From Microcaldota archaeon (GTDB taxonomy: Archaea; Micrarchaeota; Micrarchaeia; Micrarchaeales; Micrarchaeaceae), in assembly GCA_021787495.1 (NCBI GenBank), contig JAJYLX010000001.1, positions 1 to 64,000 of the forward strand: a stretch of DNA of 64,000 bases, in the 5' to 3' direction. Shown here in pieces: positions 46,901 through 53,403 of the stretch (positions within the stretch are counted from its first letter, which is position 1; each line of letters starts with the position of its first letter). The translations under genes and the position numbers were made by a program. The notes beneath the pieces were generated by a model. That model searched no databases and was not told where the DNA came from. It saw nothing but the letters and a program-made list of their open reading frames with translations.

Positions 46901-47133
46901 ACGTCGTCCAGACGGTGCTGGCCAACTCGCTCATTCCGGGCGTGATAAGCACGCCGACGAAGACATATTCAGAGTACTCTTACACGTTTGCTCCCGCCTC
47001 GGCGACCACATCATTCACGCTCGCGAGCTATCAGCTGAGCTTCGGCGGCGTTGACGCCGCAATCATCGTGACGATAATAGCTGCCGCCGCGCTGGCGATA
47101 TACGCGCATGGCAGGAGGGCGAAGGGGAGATGA
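34981..47133 (+). CDS. giant secreted membrane-anchored surface protein
   Basis: One uninterrupted frame of 4050 residues. It has an N-terminal signal peptide (basic GKHIK, hydrophobic core about 10-26, AMPRA cleavage-like site) and a C-terminal membrane anchor (about 4022-4042) with a basic tail (GRRAKGR), so nearly all of it lies outside. Residues about 50-1340 are Ser/Ala/Ile/Val/Gln-rich helical or solenoid repeats. Residues about 1990-2640 hold Ig-like beta domains with W-x-GG motifs (Trp 1995, 2138, 2449 and 2557). Strands of the GD-hydrophobic-Y/F type near 1921, 2736, 2780 and 2926 suggest propeller-like parts. Many Cys and sequons. No enzyme motif recognised. S-layer, adhesin or cell-cell contact protein are possibilities. 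Confidence 0.9.
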   Translation: MGGPRGKHIKLLLLLAGMLIFSSLIAMPRAQVVDRSGSTSTAQCIGIGGADFLGGLLGKIVSFISNFDITKIGQSISNFISSISVQDALNAIVNGLQDLVNNIPNYLAQLEGVVSNAVLTAINNIIASLPGALIDLASKVLTSITDIGNELGSLMSQLAQATVVMTQSAASALSTLANQLSTVISSIQIDLPSIDLSSIFGTSNAISEQSLAIATNANALVANAIACANKLGSAEARTLATSAAAVEDNAMWGYTYTSDIAYRTVLITQTIAKLSAAVTNVSSLMNQMTLVQVGQQSGTLCLNIGLANGNIQTISRLLGLLNTNMAYIKNDIAAVDGPSGKIMAVETSIAALPVQTATVYTQCSGYNVRYLEQQLVKVYNSYGGLPYASYNNQLSAAYVAVNNEATQTSKDINSLIKYTDFTAVEANVNLLGSEQLSPSYVASAQSTVEAAMGPANDVINSINSNLSTLNSYISIIGSNMVKAQAIVANVVKDINTVNGPLTTIRKTVGGNVGSFTCSGVSFATGGSTACQTYAAMVTQIAGDITEIIGDVNQINASTADIVRSVTMVEGSTVYQTVGSSVSSAMAAQWASIAGDVGAGIADGVQQGVSSISQSTWSSMVSGNKAAEAAVVSAITSNVQNAVENNLLSDQQVAAAATSITDAIHAAVTDQNLWYSVQDQVQSSVQNAIPSAVWGYVQIYAPSAVQSAIEGSIAAGVTDKASVSSAISSAITASLAPGFSVQAGNPYLPPGSTLLTVRSNIDLAIVKSIQAMLSSGDWSAVNGVAAIQASLYSVQNDFRAIDQNMTLIHNALLPDGTLTCSVQAKLGRDIANVTAKLNDLSQAPNRIYDAVNGAVLLVQTVVDNIENDVQTIESAFNDIVASIQDIGNAINNAASGSTAVAPIPKIGGCLGVAVDIRSTNYPGAGNGCVVNIALQTNQPKTTVALESSINQGVWGTVSGAESSIQQSVEGSVVSSIMGSIEGSVLVSINNDISLNLYSGLRAGFTSQAWSSIWSSVTSGVSSGVNSGANAVPSATWSQFASGNPTLQQQAEAAIYASMDQSIAASVQQSLQGGVTQSAITGIYAGISTNVDNAVFSNVQQSLTTSIQTAIQEGVWTGIKSTVDSAISSVLGSSLQGDTASESQVKSALISSINAAIQNSVNAGLQDQVQSSIQTKLQVSMATTVWNNIRGPIYTKVVNTYEGTMTSQVWGNVWNGVQQSLVSSTASVVGSAGTSILTSGTSGVASSISSAAEQQVKNSVQAAITGSVTTSFSQGVAQAIAPSIAPALWSIIKDGISPSVQANFSSSMASSLWASVEEKVVEGIGTALLNSFSPQIGGITKCLLSIGTVSIGGILENGSSQQQQPQQLLAGIGANQSAFNYAVPQNMAGAALQPLPGTDTISSLVNKYGGGLLQGVASLIGTATPPTSVIQQYNNNNAGSLITCPNTPSNTIMDYFVSDPLSNTDRYIAGDRCLAVATTLRTLVSMTVTSSYGTQVMLGDQRTVAQIIFDTVKQVIKNPLKLANPIITVNLVRNSPATITGIHFSVGLPPTSQLRVGPLVIPMPPGVKQGIQIAETVGLGTSAITSLQNLGYSGQAALQGGSQYEIAGSYNTNTLIFGSPTPAVQRGLWAWTAQYVDLSYYETHPEALKNLEAKAVGQKANFVSAAFSTNLVQDAKVIAAGPLALSYQVFLCNYQYTYGFDVKVTSIAPTNIPIPNAISWTPNGKALNVPQDFNNSFAVQYRQPNVIQWANAPIFPYFLYNTSMPASYSNLNGQVSYLNESYDLYSPHNFLAPNTFLDPFPIGAGSAFLAYMNGNLVEFPYNAVSLSSTDYNAFNSISPLQMFIASAYGNGTAAISNYQAATGGHMAINWRDIGLGFSVPTGLPCAYADVLDGTCTPGAVQVGQLLGVQIPNPVFMTEAPNGDVYVLNYTYSSGSFGFNPSTRANLYVLKFTPFGQFNPPNPFPPQIVAGNTKLKFDGITGQKPTDLGQVGAQLTASWSGGYPPYTVTWYTGTQSNCGNPNGQPIVAQVDSNIADYSDTIGVTPGNVPVAPSLFQWQKVDYGISGSQENPNVGYSYCAKVTDGFGTVVWSSANVIVPVFPSMGQLTAYVVGQQPVTDPNIGSGNSVTITLGQPIDVNLQWSGGAPLYDVYGYIYPAPGNTNLVPTVNEPGYGTASQQGVSVPQNCYQFYSGDKSGASKFGIPVSGSWGSTLVANVKIYAHLAQIETTSLSTDLRIQFPVLGGLPGEYYLCFSVIDAAGATSYTPTISPASNLPQPYTQLFLNSQGGGGATLPIPIISSSQGVTVGVDNNNGGWCTSCGARDIVAVLPDPSGSKQVTLKANLNVQNSQLVYNYDWYSSDTSEGCLQAASTGLGVLISTSQSVTVSPSQNTWYCVTVTAPGSSASTPLSSTSVPGEVLVGGSVSSVALSVVPSSSQTLGQALSSTNLNLELDWTGASNARILLYNDASESAQCASGTSVAFTSQPNAQFSIPGEYSDILTITPSGSQEYLCATVEDPTSLMTANSNFVSIPPMVTNVQLSQPPSSALITPPPGNTLVSVGWVGGTSPYTISLFGSTAQIPPQSCDTSSPIYAYEVGSTPPSPVSYVTASGTSTIVAVPIVQGESVCAEVTDYTGFFSTSTYMTLSSGAAAAGLPIQSVHTSGAAGVQDTVATGVQQTNSTNMAASMSFGKPLPFLCIKGGIFGLLKCSGSSPQSAAQEALQQWINEWKQYWNDMLAEQSGDLYLVGDVRLAQQENSWFGIFQNFKSSASFNFLPTAVAADYSGDIFILGSASCGTNTAAGQSPSGLRFGIIYANGVSTSIPLSGVNTNGCRGANIQASSEFAVSPGGQIGYLADPILPGNVMVFNLQSGAFLGNISLSYSTQDYKLDISKYLANGGPYGVQDLAQQYQGAIPTNDVNGNHQPLYITDEDGTLYVLDRWSFDAGGYGPSSMLMLRAFSANGVEVNVDPASTNDVTVLTNNAVFASTRAGVSYPPYGWPLSFNISTPGSAQYTPDQSSADKGMHNTACIAGCDETPTVFIQGQKQGISLYTNTNYLPLGPWIQAHYSCGFLATLGGFLNSVIGQALGQPYYASCQGSAVGTSMSFSSNFENIAYLTANVSMGNVNGQDRSYSELLAFHIGTVNYTNPSLMANASYICYLAPHASTPVGSTFYDDLSKTATPCSIVKPGTQGSDVIQAIQGPLLGAPDAFGYVENQGSPELSLTLPNVASQIEPVVQQSGGGFQCTGSACATANPYSGQPASVAITPQYVPQEYLQSKISGSVLVPYVVSYTEQQTYSPQQEQGTATVIPMLTSADMQGTTASCPNYDFSKLACQGSGCQFTVYGFSLVPVQPSTANDLINGGPTYLVYNNTNFNQYYMPNVSDAGTILPPNLDYRVLTDRLLGEIYVNQSVMPNPAAGITIAGSIELSKLSSMLGSLKPVAYQLPIMIAVNQTHIYDYIPQYYYSVETNPNQLGMNKQSLATPAYMTYTLVPNGYTGYSNANIVTAIIKGGASYIPNTVSKYTGPAALLKVVAPFYFSVAYLTGIASSATLPGYSALVASAAGGATVVDAAYAAFGVPAQTLLCGGSQSALSGMLSSMGLSSLAGLTKTSFCNDQFTYADLSGQGPASLQILDTYKTLTHQYEARLNWSQNNNVLGYNRLIYTFVDVFNNTISAPIDVDLANITAITLSSNTVVNPNNYNDTSVTVTGTAGYYPQGTGGQFIPLPEGSPVYLYYDQNLNYYSSNSMLSPVAASPSEFGNYMKYVQLCAFGNQDGCALANPLNATQLGEVFQGFGYTYATTPTYASLSGTTAGCPSPPSGLLEATSLSSLYECNIYGSYGLPASCPDLLNSATLKQQASSCTTQMLQDAITRQTPSCVLAQDISLCSRYVSSAAQLTSAGNPRLPFCVPDFINGTGTFTTQIGLLPPSGNIAQQAASVAINSGTVQTAKDGTFSYTTNVCGAGVGTITAQYYGAPFPQPGNVVQTVLANSLIPGVISTPTKTYSEYSYTFAPASATTSFTLASYQLSFGGVDAAIIVTIIAAAALAIYAHGRRAKGR
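36700..38960 (+). repeat. degenerate amphipathic repeats in giant protein
   Basis: In residues about 574-1327 the pattern Q-S-hydrophobic-x-x-A/G-hydrophobic recurs with aromatic steps such as SAVWGYVQ, GVWGTVSG, GVWTGIKS, TTVWNNIR, SQVWGNVWNG and PALWSIIKDG. Blocks of about 40-60 residues alternate these with SIEGS/SVEGS or SVQQSL runs. Repeats are diverged at DNA level, so they are old. They suggest a long rod or solenoid. Confidence 0.6.
40950..42700 (+). repeat. Ig-like domain repeats in giant protein
   Basis: At least four diverged copies of a strand motif: LTASWSGGYPPYTVTWY, VNLQWSGGAPLYDVYGY, LELDWTGASNARILLY and VSVGWVGGTSPYTISLF, with spacings of 143, 311 and 108 residues. The 311-residue gap probably hides one or two more copies. 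The pattern fits PKD/Ig-like surface domains. Confidence 0.6.
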
Positions 47134-48434
47134 CAATGGAAGGCAAAAGGATAATGCTGGTGGGCCTGCTCGCCATGGTCGGGCTAGTCGTGATTATCGC
47201 CTTCTTCCTAATGGGAAGGGGAGGGCCGTACGTGGCACCGAACACGACAACGACATCAGCCACGGGCAGCACCACGATATACGTGCCGACAACGCTGCCG
47301 TACAATTACGTCCAACCGCAGAATGCCACGACGACCATACCCGCGGACGCGTCGAGCGCGTGGGTCAGGCTCAACGCCGACCTGAACCTGTTCAGGAACG
47401 TCACGCCGATAACGCTGGAATACAATGCGACAGGGCCGTACCCTCTCTTCCTGAACGGCAGCCAGACGACGGTGTACAGGCAGGGTGGCTCGTACTCGTT
47501 CGACACCGTGCGCGTGATCCAGGGCTTGGAGGTGCCGGTCAGGGTCTACGGCGGCTTCGGCACGGTCCCGATATGCTCCAACCTGCCGCTGGCGCTCTTC
47601 AATTCCACGCTCTCGTGCACCACGGGAGCCGTCAGCTTCCCGGACCCCGTCAGCCTGCTCACCCTGAACGCCAGCGCCTATTCAAACGTAACGTACAATG
47701 GCCAGAGCAGCTTCGACGGGGACGCGTGCGACAGCTTCACGGCCAGCGTCTCGTTCCAGGAGGCCCTGAGGCTGGACAATATCTCGTCGTCCGGCCCGTT
47801 CTCGGCTGATATGTGCATAAACACGCAGTACGGCTACCCCGACTACTACAGGCTGAACGAGCCCTCGAAGCAGGTCACGTATGCGTTCAACGGCACGTTC
47901 CTCGGGATACAGGACACCGCCGTGCTGCAGCCTCCGTCGAACTTCTCGATCCAGTCGGCTGCGTGCAGCCCGAATTCGATAGGTGTTACCTTCACGCCGT
48001 TCAGCAACATGACCGACCCGACGTTCACCCTCGCCGTGTCGCAGGTCAACAGCACCGCAATGTCACTACAGACCGAGCTAGGCTACGAGCAGCTGCTCCT
48101 GACGCACAGGCTCATGACCAACGCGACGCTGTTCAACGAGGCGATCAACAACGACTCGTTCATCAGCCAGTACTTCCAACAGCAGCTGAGCAACATAACG
48201 TATGACGGCTACAACCTCTGGGCCGCGTACCTGATGTTCAACAGCACCAACGGCACGACGGTGAGCCTGTACGAGAACGCGTCGATGAACTTCACTCAGG
48301 CCGGGCAGTATGCGGCCATGAGGACGTACACCATCGCGCTGCCGATCAACAACATGTACCCGCTCGGCGGGTTCACCCTGTGCGCTGACAACTCCTGCCA
48401 GGAGGTCTACAATTGCACGTTCCAGTCGGACTGA
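47130..48434 (+). CDS. glycoprotein-like anchored surface protein
   Basis: A 434-residue protein with an N-terminal membrane anchor (about 9-28), a Thr-rich linker (NTTTTSATGSTTIYVPTT) and a large outside domain rich in sequons (many NXT/NXS) and in paired Cys. The start ATG overlaps the stop of the giant gene (ATGA), so the two are translated together and probably work together. Type II topology is complementary to the C-terminal anchor of the giant protein. Function unknown; assembly partner or co-receptor is inference. Confidence 0.82.
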   Translation: MTMEGKRIMLVGLLAMVGLVVIIAFFLMGRGGPYVAPNTTTTSATGSTTIYVPTTLPYNYVQPQNATTTIPADASSAWVRLNADLNLFRNVTPITLEYNATGPYPLFLNGSQTTVYRQGGSYSFDTVRVIQGLEVPVRVYGGFGTVPICSNLPLALFNSTLSCTTGAVSFPDPVSLLTLNASAYSNVTYNGQSSFDGDACDSFTASVSFQEALRLDNISSSGPFSADMCINTQYGYPDYYRLNEPSKQVTYAFNGTFLGIQDTAVLQPPSNFSIQSAACSPNSIGVTFTPFSNMTDPTFTLAVSQVNSTAMSLQTELGYEQLLLTHRLMTNATLFNEAINNDSFISQYFQQQLSNITYDGYNLWAAYLMFNSTNGTTVSLYENASMNFTQAGQYAAMRTYTIALPINNMYPLGGFTLCADNSCQEVYNCTFQSD

Positions 48435-48500
48435 CGCGCCGGCATGCCGCAGCAGGACTGCAGTTTATTTATAGGTAGGAGCAGAATAACCAGTGATGCA

Positions 48501-49790
48501 ATGCTGCCGCTCGCGCAGACCGCGATAGTGCTGAGCTTCAACGCGATCAACACACTGATACCCATAATCGTCATAGTCATACTCATAGGGGCGGCGGCAG
48601 GGCTGATGCGCGGTCTCGACATCTTCAACATCTTCGGCTTCGGCGCCCTGATGGGCCTCACCTCCGGCGCGGCAAGGGGGAGGGCCAAGGGCCTTGCGGG
48701 CGGTAAGCACGTCGGCAAGACCCCCGGGAAGGTGCAGAGGCAGTCGATGAAAAAGAAGATATTCGGGAAAGGGGGTTCGATCGGGCTCAAGGGCGGGAAG
48801 GCGCTGAACTTCAGCAAGGACGACCCCCACGGCGCCGCCGCTCGCGCCGCGATGCGCGCCACGAGAGACAGTGCGACGAAATCCGCAGGCGAAATATTCA
48901 AGTCCGGCGAGGACGCCCTCAAGAACAGTGGCGTGATGGCGCCGGCGTCGGCCGTGCCGCTGGAGAGCGCGCTCAAGGGCTACAACAGAGAGCAGAGGCT
49001 CAGGGGGAAACGCGCACAGAAGCAGGCATCATACGACGCACTGGTAAGCACCGGCGCGGGCGAGGCGAAATCGAGGAAGCTGGGAGGGCAGATATCCAGA
49101 CTCGACAACAGGATTACTGCACTGTACGGCAAGCGCATACTGGGCCGCAAGAAAGCCAGAGAGGTGATATATGCGTCCCAGATGGCGACGTCGCTCGGCC
49201 TGGTCAGCGGCAAGGTGACCGAGGGGCGCGCGACCACCAGCGCGTGGGAACTGGAGGCCTCGAACAGGGCCAAGCGGCACGGCGAGGCGCTCGGCGAGAT
49301 GGGGAGCAGGAAGGCCGAGTACGCAACTGCGCGTTCCGGAGGCGACAAGTCGAGGATCAAGGCGGCCGCATCCGCCTACCGCGCGTCGAAGCAAAGGGCC
49401 AAAGCCGCTTTTGGCGATTATAGGAAGGCCCAGGAGGGCCTTAAAGCAGCAACCGAAGGATATAGAGCGAATGATAAATACGTCAGGACGCTGGCTAAGC
49501 ACGTATCCGCGCTCGAGGTGTCAACCGGCGAGTCAGGGGCGGCGGTATTGCAGCTCTCGAAGACGGCTGCAGACCGCAACAATTACGGAAAGATTGTTGA
49601 CACAATCAAGGCGACGTATTTCGGTCGCAAGCGCGAGTTCCAGACAGAGTTTTCCATGCCGTCTCCGCCTTCTATTCCACCTCTTTCCGAGCATTCATGG
49701 CGCGAGACGGATGAGCAGAATGCAAGGATATCGGGAGCGATCTCCCGCCTTGGCGGCGCCCTGCCGCCCAACACACCGGCCAGTACATGA
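48501..49790 (+). CDS. basic membrane-anchored coiled-coil protein
   Basis: A 429-residue protein. One strong membrane segment near 12-32 (LIPIIVIVILIGAAAGL) and a weaker one after it are followed by a long, very basic Ala/Lys/Arg/Gly-rich part (GRAKGLAGGKHVGKTPGK) and helical, coiled-coil-like stretches to about 350, then a Pro/Ser-rich tail. The cytoplasmic location of the basic part follows the positive-inside rule. The ATG at 48501 is chosen because GTTTATTTATAGG at 48461-48473 would start transcription there; an earlier frame start is upstream of that point. It may tether DNA, RNA or the envelope; no family recognised. Confidence 0.72.
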   Translation: MLPLAQTAIVLSFNAINTLIPIIVIVILIGAAAGLMRGLDIFNIFGFGALMGLTSGAARGRAKGLAGGKHVGKTPGKVQRQSMKKKIFGKGGSIGLKGGKALNFSKDDPHGAAARAAMRATRDSATKSAGEIFKSGEDALKNSGVMAPASAVPLESALKGYNREQRLRGKRAQKQASYDALVSTGAGEAKSRKLGGQISRLDNRITALYGKRILGRKKAREVIYASQMATSLGLVSGKVTEGRATTSAWELEASNRAKRHGEALGEMGSRKAEYATARSGGDKSRIKAAASAYRASKQRAKAAFGDYRKAQEGLKAATEGYRANDKYVRTLAKHVSALEVSTGESGAAVLQLSKTAADRNNYGKIVDTIKATYFGRKREFQTEFSMPSPPSIPPLSEHSWRETDEQNARISGAISRLGGALPPNTPAST

Positions 49791-50548
49791 GCATCGACGA
49801 AACGATGGATGCGCATTTCGGCATGATAAGCAGGGAGCAGGCGGCGTCAATATCCGGCGCGGAGGACGATACGGCCGGCGGAAAGCTGGGGACCAACGAC
49901 ATCGCCACGTCCCGGGCGCTGCTGGAGTTCATTGCGGCGAACAGGGATTCGACGCAGCAGGCCTATGCGGTCAACGTAAAGGACAGGGTGTACCGCATCT
50001 TCAACCCGCTGAGGCGCGGCGACAGGCCGGAGTCCTACAGGACGGTGGTGCTCGGGAGCGAGGGCTCAACGATACAGATGAGGGCCTCGGGGGGCATCTC
50101 CGACTACATCGACAGCGCGGCGGTGTGCAGGGGGGACCTCGTGTTCGTGAAGGGCGCGGTACTTGACATGAAATCGGAGTCGCTCGCCGTGTCGAGAAGG
50201 ACCCTCCTGACCAAGCTGGCCTCGTCGGCGGTGCCTGCGGTGTCGGACTTCTCAGCGTTGAGGGAGGGCCAGAGGAACATAGACGTGGTCGGAAGGGTCA
50301 CCGAGATCGGGCAGATAAGGAACGTGGCGAAGCTCGGCGGCGACGGGAACGTTGCGGTGTCTGACTGCATCCTGAGCGATGGCGCAGGCACCCTGCGCGT
50401 CTCGATGTGGGAGTCGTCCGCCGCCGCGACGTCGTCAATGCGGATAAACTCGACTGTGAGGATCGAGTTCTGCAGCGTCAGGCTGCGCAACGGCGAAACG
50501 GAACTCTATGCGAGCGACCTGTCCAGGGTGCTGCAGTTCAAGGGCTAG
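49787..50548 (+). CDS. OB-fold (RPA-like) nucleic-acid-binding protein
   Basis: A 253-residue protein overlapping the previous gene by four bases. After a disordered N-terminus (about 1-55) come two beta-barrel-like segments: about 60-145 and 165-253. The second (VVGRVTEIGQIRNV, VSDCILSDGAGTLRVSMWES, SVRLRNGETELYAS) closely resembles the OB folds of archaeal RPA/SSB proteins. Single-stranded DNA or RNA binding is likely. It is odd to find it in an operon with a membrane protein. Confidence 0.7.
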   Translation: MSIDETMDAHFGMISREQAASISGAEDDTAGGKLGTNDIATSRALLEFIAANRDSTQQAYAVNVKDRVYRIFNPLRRGDRPESYRTVVLGSEGSTIQMRASGGISDYIDSAAVCRGDLVFVKGAVLDMKSESLAVSRRTLLTKLASSAVPAVSDFSALREGQRNIDVVGRVTEIGQIRNVAKLGGDGNVAVSDCILSDGAGTLRVSMWESSAAATSSMRINSTVRIEFCSVRLRNGETELYASDLSRVLQFKG

Positions 50549-53301
50549 CCGCCCCTCCTCCCGTACTTCGCGGCGAACTCAGAATAGCCGTTCATCTCAG
50601 ACGCGGGGGCCGATGGCTTGGTGTTCTTTATTATAGTCATCACGTCGTCCGTGGATATGCCGCTCTCCGCGCCCGTGCTGACGAACTTCTCGAGCGCGGC
50701 CGTCTTTATCTCCCTGCAGATATCCGCTATGTCCGCCCCGGTGTAACCCTCGCTCGCTCTGCCCAGCGCGTCGAAGTCCACTTCCCTCGCAGGAGCCCCC
50801 GACAGGTAAAGCTTGAAGAGCTCCGCCCTCTGCTGCGCGTTCGGCGGCCTGACGAACACGATCTTGTCGAACCTGCCTGGCCTCAGTATCGCCGTGTCCA
50901 GCACCTCGGGCCTGTTCGTCGCGGCCACGACTATGATCTTATACGATTTTTCAAGGCCGTCCATCTGCTTGAGTAGTTCGGTGGTTATCTCGGATGTTAT
51001 CCAGCTCTGCGTCCCCCTCGCGGGCGCTATCCCGTCTATCTCGTCTATGAAGATGAGCGCCGGCTCGTTCTCCCTGGCAAGGTTGAAGGTCTCCTTGATC
51101 GCCGCGTTGGCCTTGTCTATGCCCTCCTCCGCGAGCTCGGAGCCGCTTACCGTCAGCATCTTGACGCCGCGCATGCTCTCGTCGTTCATCGCCGCCTTCA
51201 TCAGCATGGTCTTGCCGTTGCCTGGGGGACCGAACATCAGTATGCCCCTTATCGACCTTACCTTGTAGCGCTCCACCAGGTCGGGGTGTAACAGCGGTAT
51301 CTGTATCGCCTCTACCAGCGCCTTCTTGACGTTGTCCAGACCCACGACGTTCGACAGGTCGACCGAGTCGGCCAGCCTCTCCGAAGCCTCGCCGTGCACG
51401 CTCCTCTCGAACTTTATCCTGAACTTCTCGTACATGTCGAGCTGCGCGAGCGAAGTGGAAGGCTTGACCGCGGCTACGGTGTCGAGTATATTCCTCTGGG
51501 TTATCCTTAGGACCTTGTGCTCCTCCGTGGCATCCTGCGCGACCGTCTGCGCCACCGTGTTGCAGATCATCTTTATGTCGGCGCCGGAGTATCTCTCGGT
51601 CTTGGCCACGAGCACGCTGATGTCTATCTTGTCATCGAGCGGGTATCTCTTCAGGTACATCTGGAAGATGAGCCTCCTCGCCTTGGCGGACGGCAGCGGC
51701 ATGTATATGACCTTGTCGACCCTCCCGGCCCTCATCAGCGCCGGGTCGAGCATGTCCGGGACGTTCGTCGCGCCCACGAATATGACCCTCTCAATCTTCT
51801 GGAAGCCGTCAAGCTCTATCAGCAGCTGCGAGAGCGCCTTGCTCCTCGCCTCGTCGCTCGTCTTCTCCCTGCTCGCGCCTATCGAGTCTATCTCGTCGAA
51901 GAACAGGACGCACGGCGTGTGCTTCTTCGCTATCGCGAATATGTTTGATATCTTGCGCTCGCTCTCGCCGGCGAAGGCGGAGAGGAGATCCGACGCCTTG
52001 ACGTAGAAGAACGAGGCGTGTATCTCGTTTGCGAGGGCCCTCATCATCATCGTCTTGCCCGTGCCGGGTGGCCCGAAGAAGAGCAGGCCTTTTGCAGGGG
52101 TTATGTTGTACGCGCGGGCTATGCTCCTCGCCTCGAGCGGATCGAGCACCGCGTCCTTCAGCTCCTTCTTCGTGCTCTCGTAGTTGCCTATGTCCTTGAA
52201 ACGCTCAAGGCTCGTGCCGAACTGGAGGTCCTCGAAGGCCTCGCCGAACTTCATGCGCGTGTCCTCCTTCCTCACGTCCAGCGCCTTCACGACGTCTATG
52301 TCATAGATCTGCAGGAAATAGACGATGAACGGCCCTATGAGCACGCTTATCACCATGACCAGATACGCGTCAAGGGTGAGCGCGGCCCCGCCGGTCAGCG
52401 CAAGGTACGCGAGCGGATATGCTGCACCGAAGAACCCGGCCTCCACACCCCTGTACCTGTCCCTGCTGCTAACGACGTACTCGTCTATTGCTATAGCCAT
52501 GAACGCGAGCACGGCGAATTCGACCACGTAGACGAACTGCGGGGAGGTGAACGCCGCTATCGCATACCCTATCGTCGCCACGGAGCTGGCTATCATCCCG
52601 AGGCTGGTCGCGTTGGCCACCATGCCGGAGACTGCGCCGGGGAAGCCCGTCACCGATGGGTACGGCTTGCCCGGTGTGAGGTACTGCGCCACGCCGACGG
52701 ACTTCAGGGCCGTCTGGTTCAACGGAGGCACGTAGATGAGATAGGCGCTGTTCTGCACGCTCGTCAGGCCGGAGAGCGCAACGACCCCGGCGACGAACAG
52801 CGCGAGCATCAGCATCTCCCTCTTCCTGCCGAGCACCAGGCTCGACACCACGACCACCGGCACTATGAACAGAAGGCCGAGCTGGGAGAATGCGACCGCC
52901 ACCGCCATGAACGCGAAGACTATGGTCCTGTAGTACTTGTAGCCGAACACGAGGCAGAACGTTATGGCGAGCGCGACCACGGGCGCCACGGCCGGCGCCT
53001 GGTAGAACAGCGCCGGCAGCGTGGCGGCTATCGTTATTATCAGCCCGAGGAACGGGTGGTAGAGCGCCGCGAGGAAGACCGCCACGACTATTATCGGGGC
53101 TATCAGCCACGGGTAGAACGGGACCGCAAAGAGCGACGCGACGAATGCGAGCGTTATTATCACTGTATCGAAGAACGTCGGCCTCTGGGTCGTGTTTATT
53201 ACGATGTCCTTGAGCTTGTAGAACGCGAGCGGCATGACATAGCGCCTGCGCAGTACCTCGGTGGGACTGTCCCCGTTGCCGCCAGCGCCTTTGGTTGCCA
53301 T
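50545..53301 (-). CDS. polytopic membrane protein with two AAA+ modules
   Basis: A 918-residue protein. Residues about 25-350 form ten or so membrane segments; then two AAA+ domains of the CDC48/VAT type. First module: Walker A GPPGTGKTM (near 408), Walker B LFFDEIDSIG (near 468). Second: Walker A GPPGNGKTM (near 690), Walker B IFIDEIDGIA (near 753) and ATNRPEVLDTAILRPGRFD. No protease domain follows, so it is not FtsH. The substrate-binding N-domain of CDC48 is replaced by a membrane domain. It probably extracts or remodels membrane or surface proteins. GTTTATAAGG sits about 25 bases upstream: leaderless. Confidence 0.88.
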   Translation of the reverse strand: MATKGAGGNGDSPTEVLRRRYVMPLAFYKLKDIVINTTQRPTFFDTVIITLAFVASLFAVPFYPWLIAPIIVVAVFLAALYHPFLGLIITIAATLPALFYQAPAVAPVVALAITFCLVFGYKYYRTIVFAFMAVAVAFSQLGLLFIVPVVVVSSLVLGRKREMLMLALFVAGVVALSGLTSVQNSAYLIYVPPLNQTALKSVGVAQYLTPGKPYPSVTGFPGAVSGMVANATSLGMIASSVATIGYAIAAFTSPQFVYVVEFAVLAFMAIAIDEYVVSSRDRYRGVEAGFFGAAYPLAYLALTGGAALTLDAYLVMVISVLIGPFIVYFLQIYDIDVVKALDVRKEDTRMKFGEAFEDLQFGTSLERFKDIGNYESTKKELKDAVLDPLEARSIARAYNITPAKGLLFFGPPGTGKTMMMRALANEIHASFFYVKASDLLSAFAGESERKISNIFAIAKKHTPCVLFFDEIDSIGASREKTSDEARSKALSQLLIELDGFQKIERVIFVGATNVPDMLDPALMRAGRVDKVIYMPLPSAKARRLIFQMYLKRYPLDDKIDISVLVAKTERYSGADIKMICNTVAQTVAQDATEEHKVLRITQRNILDTVAAVKPSTSLAQLDMYEKFRIKFERSVHGEASERLADSVDLSNVVGLDNVKKALVEAIQIPLLHPDLVERYKVRSIRGILMFGPPGNGKTMLMKAAMNDESMRGVKMLTVSGSELAEEGIDKANAAIKETFNLARENEPALIFIDEIDGIAPARGTQSWITSEITTELLKQMDGLEKSYKIIVVAATNRPEVLDTAILRPGRFDKIVFVRPPNAQQRAELFKLYLSGAPAREVDFDALGRASEGYTGADIADICREIKTAALEKFVSTGAESGISTDDVMTIIKNTKPSAPASEMNGYSEFAAKYGRRGG

Positions 53302-53360
53302 CGTATCGTCTGCCCTTATAAACCTTGTAACCCAGTATTTATATATTCTCTAGCACAATA

Positions 53361-53390
53361 AGCCTCTATGCCTTTACGTGACAAGAGGCT
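53361..53390. other. inverted repeat upstream of tRNA-Tyr
   Basis: AGCCTCT (53361-53367) and AGAGGCT (53384-53390) form a perfect 7-bp inverted repeat with a 16-base loop, between the AAA+ gene promoter and tRNA-Tyr. It may be an RNA hairpin in the tRNA leader, or chance. Confidence 0.25.
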
Positions 53391-53403
53391 ATCGTAAAAC
53401 CAA

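Noticed and set aside
34981-47133. Several separate genes instead of one giant gene
   Set aside because: The frame has no stop over 4050 codons, a single signal peptide at the start and a single anchor at the end, with even codon use throughout.
52018-53361. Plus-strand frame opposite the AAA+ gene
   Set aside because: Compositionally biased shadow; the minus-strand gene has full AAA+ motifs.
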